From the NCBI GenBank assembly GCA_030710605.1, contig CP092880.1, forward strand, positions 27,557,727 through 27,621,726: DNA of 64,000 nt. The letters run 5' to 3'. Below are positions 9,398 through 19,497 of this stretch, in pieces (the first letter of the stretch is position 1; every line of letters begins with the position of its first letter). The DNA is from Cordylochernes scorpioides (taxonomy: Eukaryota; Arthropoda; Arachnida; Pseudoscorpiones; Chernetidae). The notes below the pieces were generated by a model. It was not told the DNA's origin and made no database searches. It saw only the letters and a program-made list of their open reading frames with translations. Position numbers and translations under genes: made by a program.

Positions 9398-10816
9398 CAC
9401 TGCGTGACATTGAAAATGGAACACCAAGAAATAGTGGCCAGAAAATTATGCAAATTTCAGGGTAGACGCGCCTAACCGAGTTATGCAAATGATGTAAAAT
9501 GCGCAGCTCTCGTGCGCACATGGAGTAAGATATAAGGGAAGGAACTTGCAGAAAGGACAGTATTCGTGTCATTATTTCTTCAAGGAAAATCATTGTAGAA
9601 ATTTTGTTCTTGTGTCAAAAGACACGTGTAATAACAGAGAATGCCAGGTCATCGTAAACGGAGACAGTTCAAGCAGACAGACGCTTTTACGAGGGGCATG
9701 GTGATCGGACTGAAAAGGTCAGGTTGGTCCATACGTCAAATCGCAGCTGATACACACCTTGGTGCGTCCACGGTGCACCGACTGTGGAGAAGATGGTTGG
9801 AACAAGGAAATGTGGCAATTTATAGGAATGTCGGTGCAACCAGAGTGACGTCAGCACGTGTGGATCGGCGTATCCTTCGACAAGCAGTGGCGGCCCCACA
9901 AGCCACTTGTACCGCCATCCTGCAACATGTGCAATACACCTTAGATCATTCCTTCTCGACCAGAACCATTTCCCGTCGATTGGTTGCTAATGGCTTGCAC
10001 TCATGCCGTCCGCTAAGAATACTGCCATTGACCCCACTGAATAGGCGCCAACGTTTGGAATGGTGCCGGGCTAGATCGACGTGGATGACGGAATGGCACA
10101 GGGTCGTGTTCTCAGATAAGTCGCGTTTCTGCTTGTCCAGTGATAGTCGCCGTGTACGCGTGTGGCGTCGACGTGGAGAAAGGTCCAATCCGGCAGCAAT
10201 TGTGGAACGCCCCACCGTGCGACAACGTGGAATCATGGTTTGGGGCGCAATCGCGTATGATTCCAGGTCACCTTTACTTCGTATTCAGGGCACTATGACG
10301 GTCCAACGATACGTTGATGATGTGCTGCGACCGGTGACACTCCCCTACCTTCAGGGGGTACCCAATGCCCTTTATCAGCAGGATAACGCCCGACCGCACA
10401 CTGCTCGCATTAGCCAACAAGCTCTGCAAGATGTACAGATGCTTCCCTGGCCACCGTACTCTCCTGATCTCTCACCAATCGAGCACGTCTGGGACATCAT
10501 TGGACGCCGTTTGCATGCCTTGCCACAGCCACGTTCAGAAGACGAACTGTGGCAAATGGTTGAGAGGGAATAGAGAGCCATCCCTCAGGACGCCATCCGC
10601 ACTCTGATTGACTCTCTACCTAGACGTGTTGCTGCGTGCATCGCCGTCCGCGGTGGTCCTACTTGCTACTAAGCCGACGCCGTTCTCGCTCTGTATTATG
10701 ACTATCATTTCGAAATAAAGATCACGTATTGTTCATCCCTGTCTCTCTATGTCTGCCGAGTTTCATCACTTTCTGGCCACTATTTCTTGGTGTTCCATTT
10801 TCAATGTCACGCAGTG
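9398..10816 (+). mobile_element. Tc1-type transposon (1,419 bp)
   Basis: The termini CACTGCGTGACATTGAAAAT and its complement end at 10816 and are flanked by TA on both sides. The inverted repeats continue as ggaacaccaagaaatag. The element separates the 57-bp array from a Helitron fragment that starts tagtcacgacc. Confidence 0.95.
9641..10672 (+). pseudogene. Tc1 transposase, one premature stop
   Basis: The frame starts at MPGHRKRRQF and reads without a break for 310 residues. It has a paired-type HTH (GMVIGLKRSGWSIRQIA, then GASTVHRLWRRW) and a catalytic triad: Asp159 in VVFSDKSRF, Asp248 in QQDNARPHTA and Glu281 in SPIEHVWD. I count 32 residues between the second and third catalytic residues. 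A TAG at 10571-10573 interrupts it after VERE; the frame then continues about 32 residues (RAIPQDAIRTLID) to TAA at 10672. All catalytic residues precede the stop, so the copy is nearly intact and looks young compared with its neighbours. Confidence 0.9.
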
Positions 10817-11116
10817 TATAGTCACGACCGTCTTTCCTCACCGGCCGCCTCTGTCACGGATAATATACAGTTATCATCGTCATGCGTTCTTAATTCTGTC
10901 ACCGTTTGCTTTTGGTTCAGTGGTAGAATGCTCGCCTGCCACGCGGGAGTTCGATTCCCGGCCGATGCATTTTTTTTTTTTTACATTTTTTAAAACTCAT
11001 TTATATATTATACAAGAATGCCATCAACGAGGCCAATTTAAAATTGTAACGAATAGTATTTGAATAAAAGCATTTAATCGGGTAAACCCCGGGCGTTGCC
11101 CGGGTCATTCGGCTAG
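10817..11116 (+). mobile_element. Helitron-type copy with a complete 3' end
   Basis: It starts tagtcacgaccgtc, shares the body of the copy at 8192, contains a tRNA-Gly-like segment, and ends with ccccgggcgttgcccgggt, cattcgg and CTAG at 11116 followed by T. Sequence after 11117 resumes the composite repeat found elsewhere without this insert. Confidence 0.75.
10908..10969 (+). pseudogene. tRNA-Gly-like remnant, deleted
   Basis: The same tRNA-like sequence as at 8272-8340 but lacking bases between gcggg and ttcgattccc, so part of the T arm is gone. It cannot fold as a tRNA. Confidence 0.8.
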
Positions 11117-12660
11117 TGTTATATATTTATCAATGTATGTAATTCTTCTGTTCTCAAAGCTAATGTCCATAGTTCATCTAAAATACCTATTCCAAGAGAC
11201 TAGCATCAGTATCACTATAAAAGTAAGATCAATAAATGCAATATAACAGCGGCATGGTAGATTACACTGGCAAAACCGCTTGGAGGGTTCACACCTGATG
11301 AGCCAGGCCCTTCCATTAATTTTTCCATTGCAGTTAGGGCAGTAGAGATGTTTATTTTTAAAATGAATCGTACGCGAGTATAATAGTTTCAAATTTTAAA
11401 CACATGTATTATTCGACAGAGTTCATAAAATTTATATAGACAAAGTGGCAGATGTAAGAGAGTTAAATGATTTAGATCAGGGAACAAATAATGTCTCACT
11501 TCTGTAGAGTTGAGTATGGTTTAGTTGAGATGTCTTCTGTGTGGATATATCTGATATAAAATCCTACCTGATTTCTTCAACATCGTTGATTTAAATTTGC
11601 ATTGAATTAATTGCTTTAACTTTTAAATTCTTGTTGGGATCTTATGTGCATATAATAATCTGGATTTTATTGATTTATCAAGAAAATGGGTTGGTCAAAT
11701 ATCAGGGAACAGGTCAAATTGTTCCACTAGATGGCGCTCTGACACCTAAAATCACATGTGCTCGTGGTCAGGATATGCCTTCATTATTTTTAATATCAAC
11801 ATCTGACCTTGTTTCTATTGTTTTTTTTTTTCATATAATAATCTATTGAGCTTCTTGCTGAATTTCTTAAGATTCCAACTTGAGATATCTTAATTCTTCT
11901 TATCACTATTAAAGATTTCAAGATCAGCGGAATTATACAGGTTCCATATTTGTTGTATGAATAGTTTCTGTTACCTATGGTACTTAATTCTTCCACGTTT
12001 TCTTATTAAATATTTCCATTTATTCTATATTTGTTGTCGTGAAGAATCCGATCTTCGAAATAAGTAAATTACAACAAAATATCACAGATAATCTCATAAT
12101 GTATCAATGTTTTCTTCTTCTTCAAAACTTGGTACTATGAATAAAGATTTCTTTTGTACTAAATACAAATTTTTTAACTCTAATAATTCGATTAGACAAA
12201 TTATAAAATAAAATTTAGAGAAAAAAGAGATATAAATATGATTAACTTTAATAGTTTGAAATTGTATCTTTTTTTCTCTAACTAAAAACTACCATTGTTG
12301 TTACACCAAATCTATGATTTTTTTAAATAAAATAAAGACATGGCTATAGACTTAAATATATTCATATTATTATTTTTACATGGATATTAAGAAATTGCCT
12401 AGTTCAGTAATGTTATTTTCCTCTAATATTGCGCTACATTAGTGGTCACTTCAAAGATATCAATCAAATCTAGTTCTTAAGATCTTTGGTATTTTTTAAT
12501 ATTTTAAATATGAAATTATCTGATTAATTTACACGAGATGATATCAAATATATGAAGGAAATAATTTTCCATAAGATTTTGCCAAAGCAAATACAAATTT
12601 TACTGCATTTAACTTTTACATAGATATAGGTTTGCCTATGTTTTATGAGAGACATTGCAG
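11117..12660 (+). repeat. Composite repeat, copy 1, second part
   Basis: The block 11130-11400 (ccattgcagttagggcag and neighbours) also appears at 36600-36850 and 62040-62320. The block 11430-12660 (gatatatctgatataaaatcc, attgagcttcttgctgaatt) also appears at 37265-38758, 39591-40675 and 62340-63230. A hammerhead-less fragment of the retrozyme-like repeat lies at 11640-11790. AT-rich; no protein recognised. Confidence 0.75.
11724..11737 (+). promoter_or_regulatory. CTCF-like motif
   Basis: CCACTAGATGGCGC, a full match to the CTCF core consensus, in a retrozyme-like fragment that lacks its hammerhead. Confidence 0.35.
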
Positions 12661-12780
12661 ACAGTGTTGGAGGGAAAGCTCCGGGGGAAGAGATCGAGGG
12701 GAAGGAGACGACAGGGATACATAGACGATCTAAAACAATGGACTGGACGACACGAGGAGATGAAGAGGATGGCGGAGGGA
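12640..12780 (+). pseudogene. C-terminal tail of a LINE reverse transcriptase
   Basis: One frame reads GKLRGKRSRGRRRQGYIDDL, followed by KQWTGRHEEMKRMAEGV and a stop. Arg-rich GxRxRGRxRxxWxDD-type tails followed by a WTG motif are typical of the C-terminal end of many LINE polymerases. Only this tail remains, directly before the 55-bp array, whose unit continues the same sequence. A second tail, cut by a Copia LTR, is at 63230-63294. Confidence 0.75.
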
Positions 12781-13395
12781 GTATAAGGAAACCATGTGGC
12801 CCACCCTCAGTAGAAGAAGGCACTGAAGGAGAGAGATATGGAGAGACCATGTGGCCCACCCTCAGTAGAGGAAGGCACTGAAGGAGAGAGATATGGAGAG
12901 ACAATGTGGCCCACCCTCAGTAGAGGAAGTCACTGAGGAGGGAGATATAGAGAGACCATGTGGACCACCCTCAGTAGAGGAAGTCACTGAAGGAGGGAGA
13001 TATAGAGAGACCATGTGGCCCACCCTCAGTAGAGGAAGGCACTGAAGGAGGGAGATATAGAGAGACCATGTGGACCACCCTCAGTAGAGGAAGGCACTGA
13101 AGGAGGGAGATATGGAGAGACCATGTGGCCCACCCTCAGTAGAGGGAGGCACTGAAGGAGGGAGATATGGAGAGACCATGTGGCCCACCCTCAGTAGAGG
13201 AAGGCACTGAAGGACGGAGATATGTAGAGACCATGTGGCCCACCCTCAGTAGAGGGAGGCACTGAAGGAGGGAGATATGGAGAGACAATGTGGCCCATCC
13301 TTAGTAGAAAAAGTCATTGAAGGAGAGAGATATGGAGAGACCATGTGGCCCATCCTTAGTAGAAGAAGGTATTGAAGGAGGGAGATAGGGAGACA
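12779..13395. repeat. 55-bp minisatellite, array 2
   Basis: About eleven copies of the unit found at 1700-2180, with variants in the ggaagg(c/t)a(c/t)tga segment. It follows the LINE tail without a break, and is followed by a Tigger and an internally deleted LINE. Confidence 0.9.
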
Positions 13396-13411
13396 ATTGA
13401 CAATTAACATA

Positions 13412-16105
13412 CACTTGGTTCTTTTTTTATGCGGTAGATGCGTTCCAGGGGAATCCGCATAAAAAAAATCGCACAAAAAAAGACATACATTTATATGTAA
13501 AATGATGGATACGTTCCATTTATTAAAAAATCGCATAAAACCTAAATAATGTTTTAAAATGCACCAGAAATCGCATAAAAAAGTTTATAAATAATAAGAT
13601 TTAATTTTTTTTCTCATCATATTTTAATAAATGGCACATATGTGTGTTAATAACAAAAACAAAACTTAATATGTAAAAAAAAAAACATAAACAAAACTTT
13701 ATTTAAAATCATATTAAGAATGTTTTCATCATTATTCGCTGTCTGATAATGTGCGAACCCGTTTGTGGATTGGTGCAAGATAACTTTCATCACTTGAAGA
13801 TAAAATTACGTCATCAGATCTACATGGTAATGCTTCTTTAGGAACTTCAGTGATTTTTTTTTTCTTTAACAAGGTAGTCAGTAATCAAACGCTGTGATGG
13901 CTTGACTAGTTCTTTGTAGAGTTCTCTGTAGCCAGACATATAAAATTTCAGATCACGTTGGAATTTTAAGGCGCGTTCTACATCATTATCATTTTGAATT
14001 TAAAAAATTTCCAATTTACCGGAAAGTTGAAGGCCTTCCCGAAGTAATTTTTCGTCCAGTGGAGTAACATCTTCCAGTTCGCTATCTACTGTTTCGAAAT
14101 CTTTAGTAGTATCTACCATACTTTCCAAAATATCATCATCATTTAGGGCTTCGTCCACAAGCAATTCTCCTATATCATGCTCGCCAAAATCATCAAAACC
14201 TTCCCCACCTATTTCCTTAGCAATTGAAATAATATCTGATGTTACTATTGTTGTTCTATTTGATTCATTTCTCTTTGATACGCATTCAGGCCAGGCAGCT
14301 TTCCAACATGCATTTAAAGTTTGTGATTTTATCTTGGCAATTGCTAACGCAACATGATCTACACAGTTCAAGATATTAAATTGTTTCCAGACTTCAGTAA
14401 CTGTTATTGTATCGGATTCCAGTTTATCGAAAATGAATTGGAAAGTGAATTTTACATAATATTTTTTAAATGTTGAAATAATTCCCTGATCTAATGGTTG
14501 AATTAGGCTCGTTGTGTTTGGAGGGAAAAAAAACTACCTTTATATTTGGATGTTCTAAGTTTGGATGACCTGGTGCATTGTTAAGAATTAATAAGATCTT
14601 AAATTCGAGACCCATCTCTTTCATATAATTTCTACTTCGGGTACGAAGCATTTATTGAACCATTCAGTGAAAATAGCCGTTGTTACCCAGGCCTTCTTGT
14701 TTGCCATCCAATGTACAGGCAATGTATTTAAGTCTTTTCCTTTTAATGCACGTGGTTTTAAAGATCGATTTACAAGCAGCGGTTTTAACATTCGATCGCC
14801 AGATGCATTGCTGCACAGCAATAAAGTAACTCGATCTTTAGCAGCTTTAAAACCACTGGCATTTTTTTCGGACTTTGAATGTAAGTACGGGTTGGCATTT
14901 TTTTCCAAAACAATCCTGTTTCATCAGCATTGAAGATTTGATGGGCACAATATCCTCCATCTTTAATAATTTTAGCCAACTTTTCAGGATATTTTCTAGC
15001 AGCTTCTTCATCTGCAGAAGCAACCTCACCTTTTATTTTTAGATTATGAAAATAATGTCTTTTTATAAAACCAGTTAACCACCCTGTGCTGGCAGAGAAT
15101 TGTGGATTACTTTCACGTGAAGATGTAGATGGCTCTGATTCTTTTAACTCCTTGAAAAATTTAAGGGCTTTCATCTTGATTAAATGTCCATCTAACGGAA
15201 CTCTTTTTTGAGTTAAATCTTCAATCCAAATTACGAGAGCCTTTTCTGTTTTTTCTATTAAAGTGCCTCTTGAATATGATGAAATTTTAGAACTCAAATT
15301 TGTACCAGATCTGACTGATCTTATTGCCGCTTCATTTTTTTTTATTGCTCTTATAGTAGATTCGCCTAAATTATAACGTTTACCTATTGCTGTTGATCTT
15401 TCTCCTTTCGCCAAGCAATCGAGAATTATAATTTTGGTTTCTAGCGAAATTGCACTTCTTTTTTGTTTTTTATTATTGTCACACATTTTCTTTAAGAGGA
15501 CTAAAAATTATAGAAAAACTTAATGTACAATTACGCACTAAAATTATTCAAAAAAACTTACAATTCACTTGAGTAAATTTATCTTCCGGTTTTCGGTAGT
15601 AACCTTCTTTCACAAAGTTTTATTTTCTAATGCTTTCCAATATGCAGGCTTTTTTAATTAGTTTCATACAAAAACAAAATGCAGCATAAAAACACGCAAT
15701 TTTAACGAGGTATTTTTGTTTTTGTCTCTTTTGTTTTTAAGAACAAATCAAGAGAAAACATGTCAATAAGAGAAAAAAGAAATTTGTAACGGCAGCTGGC
15801 ACGCCGGCGGGTTTTCAGTTTTGATTTCGGTTTTGCACGAGTTGTGTAAGACACCGGCAGGCGCGGAATAAAAGACATTGGAACTTCCCCTCTACTGTTT
15901 GTTGGATAACTTAACATACAACCGGGACGTTACAAAATTCTTTCTTTGTATTGATTGCGTAATAGTAGAGTTGTAGTTGTTATTCTTATTCGTTTTCAGA
16001 AAAAGTGAATCACCAAAAAAAAAATTTCGAAATTCGAATTTTTTTTTTCTTGCACCGCATAACTCCAAAACCGCATAAAAAACCGCATAAAAAGAGACCG
16101 AAGTG
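13412..16105 (-). mobile_element. Tigger/pogo transposon, full length (2,694 bp)
   Basis: Termini CACTTGGTTCTTTTTTTATG and (complement of the right end) CACTTCGGTCTCTTTTTATG are flanked by TA at 13410-13411 and 16106-16107. Repeated ccgcataaaa words occur near both ends. The single gene on the minus strand is broken. Confidence 0.9.
14000..15486 (-). pseudogene. Tigger-type transposase, frameshifted
   Basis: The start MCDNNKKQKR is followed by a CENP-B/Psq-type HTH (SLETKIIILDCLAKGERSTA, then GESTIRAIKKNEAAIR), a second DNA-binding half ending near SASTGWLTGFIKRH, and a DDE_1 domain. The first catalytic Asp is present (FNADETGLFW, Asp188). In the second motif the Asp has become Asn (ILNNAPGHP). 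Frameshifts fall near 14880 and 14640, and the region between 14371 and 14466 reads in another frame. The acidic C-terminus (EGFDDFGEHDIGELLVDEAL) matches the related intact gene at 40985-42469. Confidence 0.9.
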
Positions 16106-16209
16106 TATTTTTATTGACATCTTGTCAATACAGGAAAGTGCACAGTCCGCACTAATTATGAGAAATTAACATGAAGAAAAAAAAACGAAAAATTTATAAA
16201 AACAATATG

Positions 16210-17303
16210 CTATGTACAATGACATTGTACATGCCGCCTCAGACACCGCTGCAGAGTTTGATGGAAGATCGCCAGCGGGTCTCCAGCGATACCACGTATT
16301 TCGCGATCTATGAATAAAACATATATCTCATGCTTCGCCGCTAAGGAGATGGTGATGGCATGGTCCTCGAGAACAACTGGAAAGATCCAGGACTGCAGGT
16401 CCGGCGGCCGCCCGATGATGGAGAACACCTCTCGGATGAGAGGGCGGACGGCACTGCAGGACCAGTAGCGGTGGGCCAACGGCAGGTCGCTGGAGCCGCA
16501 GGTGATGCAGAAAGGCTGGCTTGACGCCGGGTGCCCCGGATGAGGCAGGGTCAGCCGCAAAGTGATGTCCGCTGCATGACCCCCGAAAGAGCAGCGACGG
16601 AGAGATGAAAACGCCAGGCTGGTGGAGGACACGTCGACGCCAGGCGCCCAGCGCCGGAGATACCGCGAGATGGGAACGGCGGCCAGGCGGGGACGCGCTA
16701 ACATGTGACGCGCAGTGCGTGTGCTGATGCGCAAGAACGGCGTAACCGTCCCGCGCAGCACCACGGCTTCCTCCAGGCTCCTCTCTTGATGCGAGCTCTC
16801 CACGTTTTCCGCCACCTGACGCCGGTAGAAAGGAAAAAGGGCGGCTGCATCGTCGCAGGTGTTCCTCGTCACTCTGGTGGTGAGCGACGGAGCAGGGCCT
16901 GCCAGGTCGCGGACGCGTACTCCACTCCACCTTGAGGGAGCTCGAAGCGATGGCGTCGCCAGGAACCTGCAGGCACCGACGAGAGGTAGGTTCAGAAGGG
17001 TGGGAGTGGGCACTACGCGGTGATTCAGGCCCAGGATGGGGGAGGCCTGTTCCCACAACTCCAGAGGACGGTGAATCCCGGCGCCACGACGACGGCAAGG
17101 CCGGATACCCTGGGTGTCGATGTTGGCGCGAAGACGGCGCTGTAGCCTAAGCAGAGATCCCGGATATTATTCAGAGCCAGCACGTTCGTTTCTTGCACAA
17201 ACGCGGCATCAACTGCATGTTGCTTAAGGAAACAGCACATCTCCACACTCCTAGCTCGAACGGCAATGCCGCGCACATTTAGACATGCCATGCGGAATCT
17301 CAT
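16210..17303 (-). pseudogene. LINE ORF2: endonuclease start fused to polymerase C-terminus
   Basis: ORF2 starts MRFRMACLNVRGIAVRARS, continues with FLKQHAVDAAFVQETNV (first catalytic Glu of the endonuclease) and is lost near 17040. The sequence then switches to a different frame that carries the end of ORF2, including the zinc-binding segment CITCGSSDLPLAHRYWSC, and stops near 16210. Everything between, including most of the endonuclease and the reverse-transcriptase palm, is deleted. Confidence 0.8.
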
Positions 17304-17478
17304 TACATTATCTTAGTTGTTTCTGCTCGAAAGGTGGTTAGTTTCTTGTAGACGGTACAGTTCTTGTCTTCTACAAGTGTTATTATTTTATCGATCAGGG
17401 TGTGCAGAGTCTTTGCTTGCCCTGCATTGATGGTTTCAATAAGAGTTTTTAGATGTGGAGCGGATGCGATAGCATCGA

Positions 17479-18910
17479 TTATCTTAACCTTTGCGATTCC
17501 CTCCTTTTCAGCACTCTCAAATAGGGAGTCGGGAGCATTTTCAGCGCTTCGTTGAGTTGATTATATGCCAATAGATTGACAGTAGCGGGATCTTCCTCCT
17601 GACTCCCAGAGGGTTTCCCGTTGATGTCTTTCGTCATTGAGCTAGGTTTTGAGCGCGAAGCGTGAGGTTTTTGTTTAGGTTTTGATGACGCTTCTTTAGG
17701 GGCTGGGCAGGGCGCCGCTGGTGTCAACACGCATCGTTGGAGTGAAGCGCTGGTTGGAGAGATGATTGCATCATTGGGATGATGCTTGGTTTTCAAGAAT
17801 CAGCCTCAAGGGCTGTAGACTCCGAGAGAGACTTGGAGAAGTTCGTCCGTGTTGGGGTTGTAGCAGGCTTCGAGGAGGGCTTGGGCAGGGCTTGTGGAGG
17901 CGACCCTAATTGACCTTGCGGGACAGATTGTTTTCTCAGCCGCTCCTCATTGGTCATTTGAGGGCAATTGGATCGCCGATGTCCATGGCGCTTGCACTTG
18001 GAGCACTTCAAGCTGTGCGTGATGAATGCGGGGGTGATCATTCCCTTGGACTTGATTTCAATCCGGGCCGGGAGTTGATGGATCTTGAGGCCTTCGTTTA
18101 AAAACACAAAGGCTTCTCTACGGCCGGAAGTCCAGGAGTATCTGTCCATTATCTTTAGTGGCTGTGTGATGGACACAACTTTACAATAAGGCCTTAAGGC
18201 CTCTGCGACGTCATCATCCTTCACCACGAATGGCAGGTTGTCGATGGTAATTTTTTCTGCCTTCTTCCAATAAGGATAGTTTCTCAGCAGGGTGTTGCCG
18301 ATGGTGAGGCCCTCTTCGACCAGGTGCTCCGCTTTTTCCACACTTGGAAGTCCAACCATTATTTGGCCGGACATTTTCATGAGCTCGTAAACCGAGCCTT
18401 TTCCCAACAGCGCACTAGAGCCTTGATATAGTCCAGGGGGCCGAAGTCCGCGCAGTGCTCGATGAAGCAGCACTGTTCGAAGGTGGCAGCTCCCGTCCGA
18501 GCCTTGCACTGGGCCTGTTGTTGTCTACTGGAGCGGATTTCTGTTGCTACACTTTGCTTCTTAGGCAATTGAGGTATTTTCCTTTGTGCACTTTTCTCGG
18601 CCGTAGCAGTCGCTCGAGGTAGGCGAGAGCCAGGGGTGGAAGTACCGCCCCTCTTCCTCTTGCGTCTGGGTTGAATAAAGCCATTTTCGTCGGCTTCACT
18701 GGACTCAATGATATCAGTCCAGTTTTGGGCCATGTTTGCTGACGTGTCAGCTGTCACAACGGCGCCCGCTGAAGACGACGCCCCTGTCACACATGGTTGA
18801 CCTTGAGCTGACCCTGAGGGGCGTCCCCACTCGTGGATGGAAGTTGCACCATCGTCTTCCCCATTCTCTTGGCTCTCCGCGAGTACTTGATAGGAGTTTG
18901 ATAACTCCAT
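17479..18910 (-). pseudogene. LINE ORF1 (nucleic-acid-binding protein), frameshifted
   Basis: It starts MELSNSYQVLAESQENG with a Ser/Lys/Arg-rich linker (QPRRKRKRGGTSTPG), then after a frameshift near 18400-18500 continues as an RRM-like region (ITIDNLPFVVKDDDVAEAL) and a single CCHC zinc knuckle CSKCKRHGHRRSNC. A stop near 17793 and another shift precede a Pro/Lys-rich tail ending near 17479. ORF1 proteins of this type coat the element RNA. Confidence 0.8.
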
Positions 18911-18965
18911 TTCGACCGTACCTTTTAGCGATAAGTGCAGAGCTCAAGCGCCGAGTGGCCGCACG

Positions 18966-19497
18966 GCCGTGACAACGTGAGAGAGAGATATGGAGAGACC
19001 ATGTGGCCCACCTTCAGTAGAGGAAGACATTGAAGGAAGGAGATATGGAGAGACCATGTGGCTCATCCTCAGTAGAGGAAGACATTGAAGGAGGGAGATA
19101 TGGAGAGACCATGTGGCCCACCTTCAGTAGAGGAAGACTTTGAAGGAACGAGATATGGAGAGACCATGTGGCCCACCTTCAGTAGAGGAAGACATTGAAG
19201 GAAGGAGATATGGAGAGACCATGTGGATCATCCTCAGTAGAGGAAGACATTGAAGGAGGGAGATATGGAGAGATCATGTGGCCCACCCTCAGTAGAGGAA
19301 GACACTGAAGGAGGGAGATATGGAGAGACCATGTGGCCCACCCTCAGTAGAGGAAGACATTGAAGGAAGGAGATATGGAGAGACCATGTGGCTCATCTTC
19401 AGTAGAGGAAGACATTGAAGGAGAGAGATATGGAGAGACCATGTGGCCCACCTTCAGTAGAGGAAGACATTGAAGGAAGGAGATATGGAGAGACCAT
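18966..19497. repeat. 55-bp minisatellite, array 3
   Basis: About ten copies of the same 55-bp unit as arrays 1 and 2, in the same orientation. Two sub-variants alternate (gcccaccttcagt and gctcatcctcagt), suggesting higher-order duplication of unit pairs or triplets. It begins directly after the LINE 5' end. Confidence 0.9.

Larger units (their letters stand above)
16108..18965 (-). mobile_element. Non-LTR retrotransposon (I/Jockey-like), internally deleted
   Basis: Two-ORF layout on the minus strand: ORF1 with an RRM-like fold and a CCHC knuckle, then ORF2 with the start of an apurinic-type endonuclease joined directly to the C-terminal end of the polymerase. The region is strikingly GC-rich compared with its neighbours. 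Its 5' end sits directly in the 55-bp minisatellite. The reverse-transcriptase core is missing, so this copy is dead. Confidence 0.85.

Noticed and set aside
9159-9593. Minus-strand frame with repeated YNPNCTLSWMWSCYLVFII units
   Set aside because: A by-product of the 57-bp minisatellite, whose period is a multiple of three. No start context or domain, and the frame runs into the Tc1 terminus.
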